DNA of 64,000 nucleotides from Rhizophagus clarus (taxonomy: Eukaryota; Glomeromycota; Glomeromycetes; Glomerales; Glomeraceae): assembly GCA_015698045.1 (NCBI GenBank), contig BLAL01000324.1, positions 1,076,501 to 1,140,500 of the forward strand, in the 5' to 3' direction. The translations under genes were made by a program, and so were the position numbers. The notes below the pieces were generated by a model. The model searched no databases. It was not told where the DNA came from and saw only the letters and a program-made list of their open reading frames with translations. Below, one piece after another: positions 34,145 through 45,513 of the stretch (position 1 is the stretch's first letter; each line of letters begins with the position of its first letter).

Positions 34145-36385
34145 ATTTACAAGGAATTAATCAAGAGAAAAGAAATTCCATTAACAAGATAAATGTTGAA
34201 TAAAAATATTATCGATACTTTTATAATTTTAAGTGAGCCTATATATAATAAAACTGTGAAATGTGAATGTTTTCATTTATGAATATTTTTGAAAATATAT
34301 AAATGTAAATAATGTTTTTGTTGGTAAAAAAAACAAAGATAAAATAAAACATTCGAAGCTCTTTTAAATCTGTATCTTTTTTATTCCTTAAAAATCAATA
34401 CATTACTATAAATGAAATTATTTTAAAATAAAACAGTTACGTCTTTAAGTTGATCCAAATCCGTATAATATAACCAAATAAGGAAAAAGGATAATACCAT
34501 TTAGAAGTATTTTAAATACATTGAAAGCTACTTTTATGATTATAGAAAGAAAATAACTTTAATGACAGATAAAGGATGAAATATAAATAGATACTAATAA
34601 AGTAATATTTTGGATGCTATATTTGGGACAAACACTATTTTAATCTAAGAAAAGCAACTGCCAACATGTATCTAAATCAAGATTCTTAAACTTGAACATA
34701 AATAAATAATACATAATAACCCTTTTTCTTGAATCCAATACTTTTTTTTCCATTTGGGAGAAAGAAAACAAATACTTTTCGGTTTTATTTTTAATTTCTA
34801 GGAGTATTCATGTGAAAATTTATACTCCCAACTAAAAATATTAAAGATTTTGTTATTTTTGGAAGTCGGAACAAAAATCATTTATTTTATTGTAAAATGA
34901 ATTATTAAAGAGGGAGAAATAAATCAAATTTATATCTATTGCTTTTACATAATATTGAATATGTAAATTTTTAAATGTTAGCAGATAAACAGGTCATTTG
35001 ACAATTCTAAATGACCTCTGAATGACCTCTAAATGATCTTGTCATTTACAGTAAAGTCATTTGTATTTGCCACTTAAGTCATTTACAATTTTGACCAAAT
35101 TTGAACTTAATAGGCTAAACGGGCGACTATTTGACCAGAATTACAAGATCACATGATCTAATTTTCAAACGTTAACTAATTTTTGACTCTGACATGCGTG
35201 TAATTTAACAATGAAAATATAATAAATTTTTACATATTTCATTATTATAATAGAAAACGCACTATTATTATGTACAGAACGTATCACCAAGTTTAAAAAT
35301 AACTTAATGCACTTGTTTGCACTACGGCAAACGCAGCGTGAAAAATAATAGTTATTGGTCAGTCTATTAAGATCATGCTGATTTTGTCAGTTAATGGCTA
35401 AACAATTGATATTTTGTTATTTAATGACTTAATATCAGATATTTTTTACAGTTAAACAGCCAAATATCAGATATTTTGGCAATCAGATAGTCTAATTATA
35501 TTTTTATATATACTGTAAATATAATAATGGCATGATGTCTGACTGACACAATAACAATTTTCCAAAAGAAAATAGTAATATTTCACAGCTCTGAATACAC
35601 ATCGACTTACGACAGTGCAAATTTTTATTGTCCGGAGCGATATGCGCAGCCAATCAAATAATTCACGTGAAATAAATACAAAACTCCGGACTCACGTAGG
35701 ATCCCGTTTCCTAGTAGTATGAAGCTTCAATAATTTCTGTATATGTTTAACATTAATAAATGTAAACTTCATTTCTTTATTTGTTCTTTTGATACAGTAT
35801 TTGGACATTATACAACATTTTAAACTTTAATATGAAAAGTTGATTCGCTATAATAAATAGCTATTGCAGTAGATATATTGGTATTCCCGCGTTCAATAAT
35901 TAGGAATAATGTGGCGACTAGAAATTAACGCTACTAATACTGACTTCAATATTGGATTTCTTATAAAAATACCGGTTATTACAATCTCGAATATTCCTAA
36001 TCGTTTGAACGATAACAAGAATGTTAGAACGGTAAAAATATATAAAATGGATAATTTAGTTTAAATATTTGTTTTAATAACATATAAATAATATTTTAAT
36101 TAAGACTTAGAAATTCATAACATACAAAGAATACCAAAATATACAGTTCCTTGAATAAAATTTACACTACAAAGGGTGGAAATTTTAAACATAATATAAG
36201 TTAAGTTAAATACAATATGCAATATTAATTTACAAATAATTGAATGTCTTAAATACAGATGATTTATGAAGAATATGCTATTAAATATACATGTGTGTTT
36301 ATGATATGAAATTATGTGCAGTAAATTCGTATTAATTATAACCTGGCTAATTAGGAATAAATGTAATTATGTCTTAATAGTGCTA
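34145..36385. other. Gene-free spacer with one MITE
   Basis: No gene seen. Near 34990-35060 the word AATGACCTC recurs, with AGTCATTT words nearby, possibly an old fold-back. The element at 35351 is listed separately. The rest is AT-rich. Confidence 0.45.
35351..35555. mobile_element. MITE-like element, ~205 bp, copy 1
   Basis: The left end GTTATTGGTCAGTC..ATCATGCTG is mirrored by CATGATGTCTGACTGACAC and AATAAC at the right. The interior shares GATATTTTGTTATTTAATG and ATTTTGGCAATCAGATA with a second copy at 57939. Confidence 0.75.
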
Positions 36386-37281
36386 TCAGCATTGCATATT
36401 GGGCGGTAATCCAGGTAATTGTGGTTCTTGTAAACGTGGATAAATAGTAGGTAAAGTCGGAGGATTTTGCTGACGATGAATCAGTGGAGGAAGCACAAGG
36501 GTAGAGTCATTGTGATCCTTTTGGACATAAGAAATGTAAGGTAATAATGGACGATTATTTGGTTGATATTGACAAAAAGGGTAAGAGTAAGTGGTGGAAG
36601 TGGTGTGGTTAGAAACGTCGATAGTGTCGATAGTGTCGATAGTGTCAGAAGGAGATAACACAACCGTGCCATTATTTGTTCCTTTTTTACTTCTTTGTTT
36701 TGAATACCAGTAGTTTTTCAACTTATTTTCCGATCTAAAAAGTCCGGACTGAATCTTTAAATCATGTCGTAATTTTTTCCATACAATTCCTCCATTTTCA
36801 CTTTTATTGTATAATATCCATTCATCGATAAATTTTTTTTCTTCATCGTTTAGATTAAGTTGATATACTATGAAAGAAGAAGAAATAATTTCTTAGAAGT
36901 TTTTGCAAGAACAAAAAAAAAAAAAAAAAAAATGGATATTATTTACCATCGGGATCCAAGTAGTTGCGCCAGTAGTGACATAATTGACGAGCATTGTATG
37001 GATCACCTTTTTCTCGAATAGAATTAAGAATTTCAGTCATTTTTACAAATGGATTACGACATCCAGTACGGTTCAATTCGATCATTTTATCTAAAAAAAT
37101 TTTTTTCTACAAAAAAAATTTATTTAATATAACAAAAGAGTGTTTTAAAATTCAACAAATTAGTTTCTAAGAAAAACAGAAAAAACATGGTTTATATCAT
37201 ATTATTTCAAATATAACATTGTTGAGTGAGTTGCTAAAAAATATTTTTACTTACTTCTTTTTCAGTCAAAACAACCTTCAT
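36386..37281 (-). CDS. Myb/SANT-like DNA-binding protein, paralogue 5
   Basis: Minus-strand exons: 37281-37255, 37106-36947 and 36867-36386; 222 residues. Here the segment corresponding to exon 2 and the 26-bp micro-exon of the other paralogues is one 160-bp exon (ending YWRNYLDPDG). One intron is therefore absent. The last exon has LNDEEKKFIDEWI, VWKKL and FRSENKLKNYWYSKQRSKK, then a tail with a short DTIDTIDTID repeat (from TCGATAGTG units) and a Pro-rich end (LPTIYPRLQEPQLPGLPP). It is the most diverged of the five genes in the cluster. Confidence 0.7.
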
Positions 37282-38062
37282 GATTTTAAAAATACGCTAA
37301 TGATTATGAGTAATATTTAAAGATTAACAATTACATTAGCTAATATTTATTTTCGTGATACAAACAAGTGGGCAGTGTGATTGTCAGATGATCAAAGCAA
37401 TACATTTTAATCATTTTAATGTAAATCAATTTATGAATACAGTATAAGTACTGTATGGATATTTGTTTTCAACATAACCGTCGGTTATTTTAACCATTTT
37501 ATAATGATTTTATGTTTTAGTTTAATTATAAGTAAACAAAAGATATTTGATTGATTACTATAATATGCGCAACTGATTGAACAAATGACCAGACCTACAA
37601 GGATAAAATATAATCAGGATTTTATTTTGTTTATTTTGTTTCAGAATTATATAGAAATTCATCTGCTGTTATAGAATTAAAGTTTGAAACAATATCAAAA
37701 CAATACCGGAAATACTGTAATACGCATTTTTTTCAATGATCCAAAATTAGTAAAATTGATATCTTATCGTTTTTTAATAATTTTAAATATATATAAAAAT
37801 AATAGTATTCTAACAAAAAATCTTTCAATATAATATTTTATAATATAAATATAAATTTTTTTAACTTGTGGCTAAAAACAAAATTTTACACGAGCGATAA
37901 CTTTATTATAAGACATCGGCAAACATGAATGTGAATTAAAATCAGTATTAGTATTCGAATATGATATTTCTAGGAAAATGACGAATAACTACGTACTTTT
38001 CGACCAAATTTCTTGTAATATTATTCACACTTGATTTACACCTGCAATAGCTCTTCTTATTC
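37282..38062. other. Gene-free spacer
   Basis: AT-rich sequence between two minus-strand genes; no gene or repeat recognised. Confidence 0.4.
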
Positions 38063-38146
38063 CTTTGAAATAAAATTTAAAGGATTCTCATTAATCAATG
38101 TATTTGTTAAAACAAAAATAATTTACTGATGAAAAAATCTTATTCT

Positions 38147-38965
38147 TTACTTACTGGTGAATTTAAATTCGGATCTTACATTTGCCAACAAAGAATTCCA
38201 GGATCGTATAAAAATTTTAATATCATTCTCAGTATTTTGTGAAATAAAATTTAATATACCATCGGATGGTCTATCACCTCTATCTGTCATATAGAAAACC
38301 ACTCTTCCAATTGCAACTATCGTCATAGCTAAATATGATTTTGTTTGATAACTGTTATTACTTAGAAATAATGATAACCAAATCATCTGATAAATAAGAT
38401 TTGAAATAATAGGAATAAAATGGTATTTAATAGGAATAGGTAAACAAGGTATAAAAATTAATAAGGAGGTCAAGAGTATCGGTATGGAAAAAAATTTTCC
38501 ATATAATGAAGTTTCGATATTTGTTCTAAAAGAAAAAACCGTCCATATGATGTCTTGAAATATAAGATAAATCGTCAAAGCAATGAATGACGAATGCGTA
38601 TATAGCTTATATAGTGATTCTGACGTAGGTAATTCGATCAACAATGTGCGATCAAAAAATAGTTTGTAAATTTTATAAAAGATGAATTTGACACATAGAA
38701 TTAGAGTCATAAGGATCGGGAAAAAAGCATAAGTAGACGTGATTGATATACATATGTCAAAGTATGTATAATTGAGGTTTTCATCGATAAGCATTGCCAC
38801 GAAAGGTCCAATGAATATTAAGCCAAAAACAAAAATATCATCTATTAAATAGGCAATTTTGCCTAAGTATGGAGCTGTTTTGGTCCCATATACCACTAAG
38901 AAGATTATTGGTATTAAACCATAGATACATCCATCAAAAAAATCCTGATTAATTTCACTCGACAT
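38147..38965 (-). CDS. Multi-pass membrane protein of unknown function
   Basis: A 272-residue frame with about seven hydrophobic helices: roughly residues 13-30, 40-62, 72-100, 125-150, 160-185, 187-205 and 212-228. The soluble C-terminal tail is basic (RSWNSLLANVRSEFKFTSK). There is no signal peptide-like cleavage site, and I recognise no named family. The stop codon overlaps a strong splice donor (GTAAGTAAAG from 38154 downward). A nearby acceptor at about 38063 would replace the last two residues by a frame reading RIRRAIAGVNQV. The true protein may therefore be slightly longer through a 3' exon. Confidence 0.6.
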   Translation of the reverse strand: MSSEINQDFFDGCIYGLIPIIFLVVYGTKTAPYLGKIAYLIDDIFVFGLIFIGPFVAMLIDENLNYTYFDICISITSTYAFFPILMTLILCVKFIFYKIYKLFFDRTLLIELPTSESLYKLYTHSSFIALTIYLIFQDIIWTVFSFRTNIETSLYGKFFSIPILLTSLLIFIPCLPIPIKYHFIPIISNLIYQMIWLSLFLSNNSYQTKSYLAMTIVAIGRVVFYMTDRGDRPSDGILNFISQNTENDIKIFIRSWNSLLANVRSEFKFTSK

Positions 38966-39044
38966 TTTGAATATGTATGTATAAGTTAGAAAAATATCAA
39001 AATTCGAATGAAATGCTTGTATTTATACTTGCCACCAATATCAA

Positions 39045-39640
39045 TGGGATTGGAAGAATCCCATATCCCATCCCATCCCATATCCTATCCCATATCCATC
39101 CCATTCCAATCCCAAATCCCAATCCTATATTCCATCTCCCATCTCCCATCCCATATCCCATTAATTTTTTTTTTTTAATTACTAGAAAAAAAATTTTCTT
39201 CATTATAAAAAATATATATTTTTTTTACTGCAAAATTTTTTTGTCATGTAAACTTTATTTTAATAATTTTTTTTTATAAAAAAAAAAAAATCAAAATAAA
39301 AAAAAAAATATCATACTCAAAATCCCATGCTTAATTTCAGCGAAATATATAATTTATTTTTGTGTCATGTGATTCCACACAAACTTCCTAAAAAGGAAGC
39401 TTTGTTCCCAATAAAATTGAAAAATATGTCACACAAGTTTCCAAAATGGAAATTTATCGCATAGATCGCTCAATTCTGGCCAGATTTAAATGCTCTTCTT
39501 AATGGGATTTGGATGGGATTTGAGATTTGTGATGGGATGGGATGGGATTTGGGATTGATTTGGGATTGAAATGGATATGGAATTTGAGATGGGATGGGAT
39601 TGGATTTGGGATTGATTTGGTATGGGATGGGATGGAATGG
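39045..39640. mobile_element. Inverted pair of CCCAT / ATGGG repeat tracts
   Basis: 39055-39165 is made of CCCATCCCATATCC-type words. 39499-39632 is made of the inverse (GATGGGATGGGATTTGGG). The two tracts are inverted relative to each other around ~330 bp of T-rich and unique sequence, so the whole could fold back. It is probably a fold-back element with expanded arms. Frames crossing the tracts are low-complexity artefacts. Confidence 0.65.
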
Positions 39641-40045
39641 AATGATTTCCCTATAAAAAATAAATGCCCGGAAAATGCCCAAAATAAATCTGGTGTGTTC
39701 AAATAATCGAAGGAAAATGAAAAATGAAATAACGTTAATCCGAATCGATAACACGACTATTCTTTGCCAAATTCAGACACTATAATTGAACAGAATCGTC
39801 CTTCGATCTAACCTCATTGGACCTATATACACCGGTCCTTGAATAGCATTTTTAATTTTGCTGATGTTTTTTTTACTCGTCATCCATCCTTTATGCAATT
39901 GCATTCTCATCAATATTAAGTAGGTAAACTAAAGTTTCGTTAGTTTGGTAGTCGGTCAACTTCATGTCGACCTTTATAAATTATATATTAATTTTATACG
40001 TTATTTAATATACTGTATGTGTAGAATAGGTATCTACCACTAAAT

Positions 40046-40336
40046 CCCGACGATCGGTATGGTGTACCATTTTTACTAAAAGGTGCCAAAATTTGAAAAT
40101 TTGAAATTTTCTTTTATAGGACAACAGAGTTTTGGCCGGAATTACGGGCATTAAGAAATTACGAATGTGGATGCACCGGCGACAGATTTTTAACATGATC
40201 ACGTGATACTACAATGCCTTAGACGTCCCCTTTTGGAAATTTGTATAATGCAGAACTTTTCTTTGTGATCCAGACTATAAAAAGAAATTTCATAAAATTT
40301 TAGTACTTTAGTACAAAACGGTACACCATAGGTCGG
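40046..40336. mobile_element. MITE-like element, ~290 bp
   Basis: CCCGACGATCGGTATGGTGT followed by ACCATTTTTACTAAA is mirrored by TTTAGTACAAAACGGTACAC and CATAGGTCGG. Next to it, at 40375-40445, the word GACATTCATTA is repeated several times. Confidence 0.7.
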
Positions 40337-41105
40337 AATCCTGTTATAATACAATCCTGATTCAAATCCCGAAACTTTGTTATCCTGACACTCATTTTCC
40401 CGACATGCATTATTCCGACATTCATTATATTGACATTCATTACCTAACGTTAAAAAATATTAATTTATATTAATAAATACATTAAATGTTGCCTATAAGA
40501 AATCAGGATACAGTATACGGAAATAATGCGTTTTATACGTTTTATATGTGTCTTTATAGGTTCTGCATTACAATTCCGTCCGTATATTTAATGCGCAATT
40601 CATTTTTAAAACACTAATAATATATATGGTGTACATATGGAAAAAAGTTAAAGCATACGCACGGAATGCATACGGAATTTTTAAATTTCGTCTTTTTAAT
40701 AATTATAACATGTGATCACGTGGTTTTTTTTTGATACGTTTTTTGTCCCCCCCCATTTATTTATTTATTTCCGTTCCACTCCACTTCGTTGTTTTTCATT
40801 CTCTTCCCTTTCTTCCCTTCCGACTTCGTTTTCAAGCATCGTCATCCCTTTTTTGAAAAAATATTTTTTTTTCTTTAAACTTTCTTTGTTACCCCTATCT
40901 TTATTTGCTACTCCTATTTTTATTTTTCTAACTTTTTTAAAAAAAAAAGAATGTTTTTTTTTTGATCTTATTTCCACTGTTAACACTACCTTTCTTTTTC
41001 TAACATGGTTTAAAATTATTTTTTTAAAAAAAATTCTTTAATAAAAAGTTTATTAGGCTTCTTTTAAAATACTTTTTATCTTCTTTTTTTTATTTATAGA
41101 CCGGA

Positions 41106-41463
41106 TATATAAGCCCTGTTCAATTCAATTCTGTTCTGTTCTGTTCCGATTTTAGTGTAATTAATTTTAGCCAATAAAAAGCGGCATGAATTGAGTAAAA
41201 AAATCTGTTCCACCAAGGGTGCGTACGTTATAAATGCATGCACTGGCTGGAGTTTAGAAGTTATGCATTTTCACGTGATAGTGCTAATGTTAACTCTGGC
41301 CAGTTTGTACGATAAGAACGTACGCACGCTGCGTACGTAACATTTGGATCATGATCTGTTGATCCGGTATATTATTCCGATTTTAAATGAATTTGATTGG
41401 CTAAAAAATTTGGCAAAAATCAGAACGGAACAGAACAGAATAGAATTGAACAGGGTTATATAT
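41106..41463. mobile_element. MITE-like element with TTCTGTTC ends, ~358 bp
   Basis: TATATAAGCCCTGTTCAATT followed by TCTGTTCTGTTCTGTTCC is mirrored by GGAACAGAACAGAATAGAAT and TGAACAGGGTTATATA. The inverse similarity extends inward through AGCCAAT/ATTGGCT. The centre has CGTACG palindromes (41220-41340). Confidence 0.8.
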
Positions 41464-41850
41464 TTCTTTTTGTAGGGTGGTTCAGCTTCTTTTTTCCTTT
41501 TTACAGGTTATTTTTCTTGTAGGTTGGTTCTTTTTGTGTAGGAGTTTTTTTCATAGATAATTTTTATTTCTTTTTTTTAAAATGCTTAGAACTCGCTTTT
41601 TTGTAGGTCAGTTCGGGATCCTTTTGGACGCTTTGATTCGGGCCTCTCTTTCTTTTTATAGGACACTTCAGACTTTCTTTATTGTATATTAGTTCAGGAT
41701 TCTCTTGGGTGCTTCTCTGCTTAGGACGCTTTAGTTTTCTCTTTCTTGCAGGTTATTGGGACTTCTTTCTTTTTAAGGACGGTATACTTCTTTTTTTATA
41801 GGAATATCGACTCTTGAAAACTTAGATGATTCTGAAATTACCATAAGTAT
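41464..41850 (+). repeat. Pyrimidine-tract/AGG degenerate tandem repeat
   Basis: About ten irregular units of TTCTTTTT...TAGG followed by a G-rich word (TTGTAGGTTGGTTC, TTTGTAGGTCAGTTCGG, TTTATAGGACAC). It resembles strings of 3' splice sites and is similar in style to 58310-58640. No gene. Confidence 0.5.
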
Positions 41851-42212
41851 TATATTTATATAGTAGTATAGATGGAGTTTAAGCTTTCAATTGAGTTTAT
41901 TTCAGATCTAATAAATATTATTAATTTGTTATTTAAATGTTTGAATTATTTGATTTGTAACAATAAAATTCAACGAAAGTATTATATTTAAAAATTAAAT
42001 TTTATAAAATATGATAAAACGTAATAAATGCCTAATTATAAATTACGTTTAAAAAACGTATAATTTACGTAATTTTCAGTAATTTTCAGTGTATAACACG
42101 CAATTTTATGGTAAGGAATTGGCCATGTTTCCGTATCACGTATTTATGCGATAACTATACAGGTTTTTTCGTATAAAAAGCGTATAAATTCCTTATCCAA
42201 TTTTTTATAGGG

Positions 42213-43567
42213 TTGCGAAGTAGGGATCGGAATCGATTCTGCGATAATCGAATTAATCGAAAGTCGATTCTAAATCGACTAATCGAAAATCGCACAAAAA
42301 AAAAAAATCGAATCTTGCGGTTAAGATATTTTCATGTGCAGGTCACTGCCAATCGTTTATATGATTTTAGTTTATCATTATCATTATTAATATCTAGAGC
42401 TCCGAACGGGTAGGGGTCAATTCGGGTTACCCGTCGGGTTGACCTGAAATATTCGGGTCGGGTTACAGGCTTGACCCGACCCGATTGACCTAAGGATTTT
42501 TTAACTCAAGCTCTAGGTTAAAAAACTGTTTATTTATAAAAAATATTTGTTATAAACGGTTTAAGAAAACCGTTTTTTTTGAAACATAAAAAAAAAAAAA
42601 AAAAAATCTTTTATAAGCTATATATTAATAAACGTTGCCAAACGTTTTTTAATGTAGAATTTAGTAAAAAAACGTTTAGCAACGTTTTTTTTGATATTTT
42701 GTCAAAAACGTGCGAAACGTTTCTTAACGTATAATTTAATAAAAAAAACCGTTACGCAACGGTTTTGATATGCGATTTAATAAAAAAACGGATTTAATTA
42801 ATAAAAAACGTTTCGCAACGTTTTTTTGTTATTTTATTAACAAACGTTGCGAAAACGTTTTTTAATACACAATTAATTAAAAAGTTTCGCAATGGTTTTT
42901 TTTTTTTGATATTAAAAATGTTGCGCATTTTTTGATATCAGATATATAGTATAATTTAATTAAAAAAAAAACGTTTCGCAACTTTTTTTTTAATATCTTA
43001 TTAATAAACGTTGCGAAAACGTATATTTACTTAAAAAAATGGTTCGCACCGTTTTTTTTAACAATTCGATAAAAAACGTTGCAAAAACGTTTTTTAATAC
43101 ATAATTTAATTAAAAAAAACGTTTCGAAACTTTTTTTTTTGTTGATATTTTATGCGTTTTTAATATATAACTAAATTAAAAAAAACGTCTTTTTTTTAAC
43201 AACTCGATAAAAAACGTTGCGAAAACGTTTTTTAAATACATAATTTAATTTAAAAAAGAACGGGTCGCAGCGTTTTAATGTCGCGAAATGTTTTTACAAT
43301 GTTTTTTATTAATATAATCATTCGAAGTAACCCGAATACTTTAAGGTCAACGGGTCGGGTCGGTCGGGTCAGAGCAGGTTACCTGAACTGAATCCGACCC
43401 GACCCGTTCGGAGCTCTATTCATGACGCGGAGAATCGATTAGAATCGATTATAATCAATTAATCGAAACCGAAAATCGAATCTCAGAATCGAATCTTGCG
43501 AAACGATTAATCACGATTAGGCGATTCTAGAATCGATTCTCAAAATTAGAATCGATTCCAATCCCTA
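42213..43567. mobile_element. Outer fold-back element with AATCGATT-rich ends
   Basis: AGGGATCGGAATCGATTCT at 42222 is mirrored by AGAATCGATTCCAATCCCT ending at 43567. Both ends are rich in AATCGA/TCGATT words. A second element is nested inside (next entry). Confidence 0.75.
42397..43420. mobile_element. Nested element with AGAGCTCCGAACGGGT ends
   Basis: AGAGCTCCGAACGGGT at the left is mirrored by ACCCGTTCGGAGCTCT at 43405-43420. Subterminal CGGGT/ACCCG words continue for ~90 bp at each end. The middle (42520-43310) is an array of about ten units alternating AACGTTGCGAAAACGTTTTT with TTTAATACATAATTTAATTA. No gene. Confidence 0.8.
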
Positions 43568-44279
43568 TTGCGAAGGTATCTACAATATCAACAACAAATA
43601 ATTGTTGTGTGTGTAACCTATGGTTTACTTATATTCACACTTTAAACGTTTAAACCCTATTTTATTATTGGTTGGTTTAGATTACCATATATTATATACG
43701 TTTATTACAGTAAACATATTAAACGCATATTTTAATTTTATATATTTTACAAACAAATAACCAAAATTTAGACGTTAAAAGTGTAAAATATATGTAAAAA
43801 TTAGCGTTTAATAATCATTTAATGTGTCAAAATAAACGTAATTTTGTCTGTCCTGACGTGCCATATAACCGTAACTTTTAGCGAGACTTGTAATAGTAAC
43901 ATTTAGATTACCTTTTTATTATGTGTAACTTCTATTAAGAAAACAAAATAAAGAACAACGCGTATTAAAATTTTGTAACGCTTAACCGAAATCTACCGTT
44001 GTAGAGCAACGGGTCAACGGCTAGTATTTCATAATAATAAAAATATGATATTAATTTTTACGAAATATTAATTTTAAATTGTTATGATAAATGCATTGCG
44101 AAATTATTACATATCGATTAATTGTTGCTAAGTATCGTAAAAATAAAACACTAATAATTATTGTAACAAATCATTAATTTTGCGTTGCGAAAGATTATAA
44201 AAATTATTGTCATAAAATTTGCGAAGTATTGTAAAAATAAAAATATTAAATTATTGTAACAAATCATTGATAGTGCTCC
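43568..44279. other. Gene-free spacer
   Basis: AT-rich, with scattered TTGCGAAATTATT/GTATCGTAAAAATAAA words at 44080-44270. These may be a further degenerate array. No gene. Confidence 0.4.
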
Positions 44280-44690
44280 GATCGATACGAGTTAACCCGA
44301 GTTATGCGACCGACCCGACTTTAAAGCTCGGGTCGAGTTTACAGCTGATTTCATAATGTATGGGACACATGACAAGTTCATGCTGAGAACTTGAGAACTT
44401 GTCGGGTTGCCGGTTGTCGGCAAATAGAAAAATAAAACATAACTATAGTAACTATACGTATATTATCCGACACGCCGTCGGCATCAAATTTTGTCATGTG
44501 TCCCGTACATTATGAAATTAGCTGTAATAATTTTTATGACCCGATGACCCGCATGTCCCGACCCGATCGTCCCGAGTTATTGGACGATTACTAATTATAT
44601 GTAATTATAATAAATGTGTTTTTTTTTCCTTAAAAAATTCGGGTTTAGACCCAGGATATCGGGTCAAGCCGGGTTTAGGGTCTTGATTTT
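44280..44690. mobile_element. CCCGA-rich element split by a small MITE
   Basis: Outer words GACCGACCCGACTTTAAAGC and CCCGACCCGATCGTCCCGAG frame an inner ~189-bp element at 44339-44527. The ends of that inner element are TACAGCTGATTTCATAATGT and its inverse ACATTATGAAATTAGCTGTA, with GTCGGCAAATAG/CCGACACGCCGTCGGC words inside. The inner inverted repeat is clear; the outer is looser. Confidence 0.65.
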
Positions 44691-44740
44691 TTTTACTTAG
44701 ATAATAAATGTTGGATTTTGAATGGTTCCCGTTGAATATA

Positions 44741-45513
44741 TATGGCAAGCCGCCATGGTCAAAAGTGTGTTGTATTATATAGTGTGTATACGCTACCTTT
44801 TACAGCAGGTTATCCCTGAAATTAACAGATTAAAAAATATGAACAGGAGAACCCACCGTAATACACGCTGTGTATTTTAACGATCCCTTAGTTTGTTTTT
44901 GGGATCGTTTTTACAACAGGTACCGTCATGGGTACTCGCCGTTTCACATGGCAGGTACCCGACGCTTTATAACGGATACCTGACATTTCATATAACGGTT
45001 ATTAACGAATTGACAATACAAGTAGATAAAATAGTCATCCATTAATGCAATAAAAAGTTTGGTGGAAAAAAAGTTACATAATTTTTGATGTAAGTCGTTA
45101 ATAAACGGATATTAGAACATAATACTAAGTGAATAATATGTTTACTTTTAAATATTAGATTTAAACAGGATTTAATTGACTAAAGTTTTTATGACTTTTA
45201 TGTATTATGCAATGTCATATAATGTACAATAAAAAAAAATAAATATAATTTAATTTGTAACAGATACCCACCATTTTTATACAACGGGTACCCACTGTTT
45301 CGTATAACTGGTACCCACCATTTTACACAACTATTACCGCCAATTTTTATAACGGGTACCTGCCATAACATATATAACGTGTATACGCTACTTTTTATGG
45401 CGGGTTCTCGTTTTCTTATTGGTTGATCTACTAATTTCGAGGGTAACCCGTCGTAAAAAATAGCGTATACATGCATGTAATATAGCGTGTACACGCTGGC
45501 GGCTTGCCATAAA
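44741..45513. mobile_element. Fold-back element carrying a GGGTACCC ladder
   Basis: TATGGCAAGCCGCCA at the left is mirrored by TGGCGGCTTGCCATA at the right. Next to the ends, both sides carry GTGTATACGC-type words. The interior has about ten units of ACGGGTACCCACCATTTTTA-type sequence spaced about 30 bp. No convincing gene. Confidence 0.75.

Noticed and set aside
38977-39279. 100-codon plus-strand frame with IPYPIPSHILSHIHPIP composition, and its minus-strand counterparts
   Set aside because: Translation of the CCCAT tract; low-complexity artefact.
40712-41041. 109-codon plus-strand frame rich in Phe/Ser/Leu
   Set aside because: Translation of a T-rich tract; no domain, no splice or start support.
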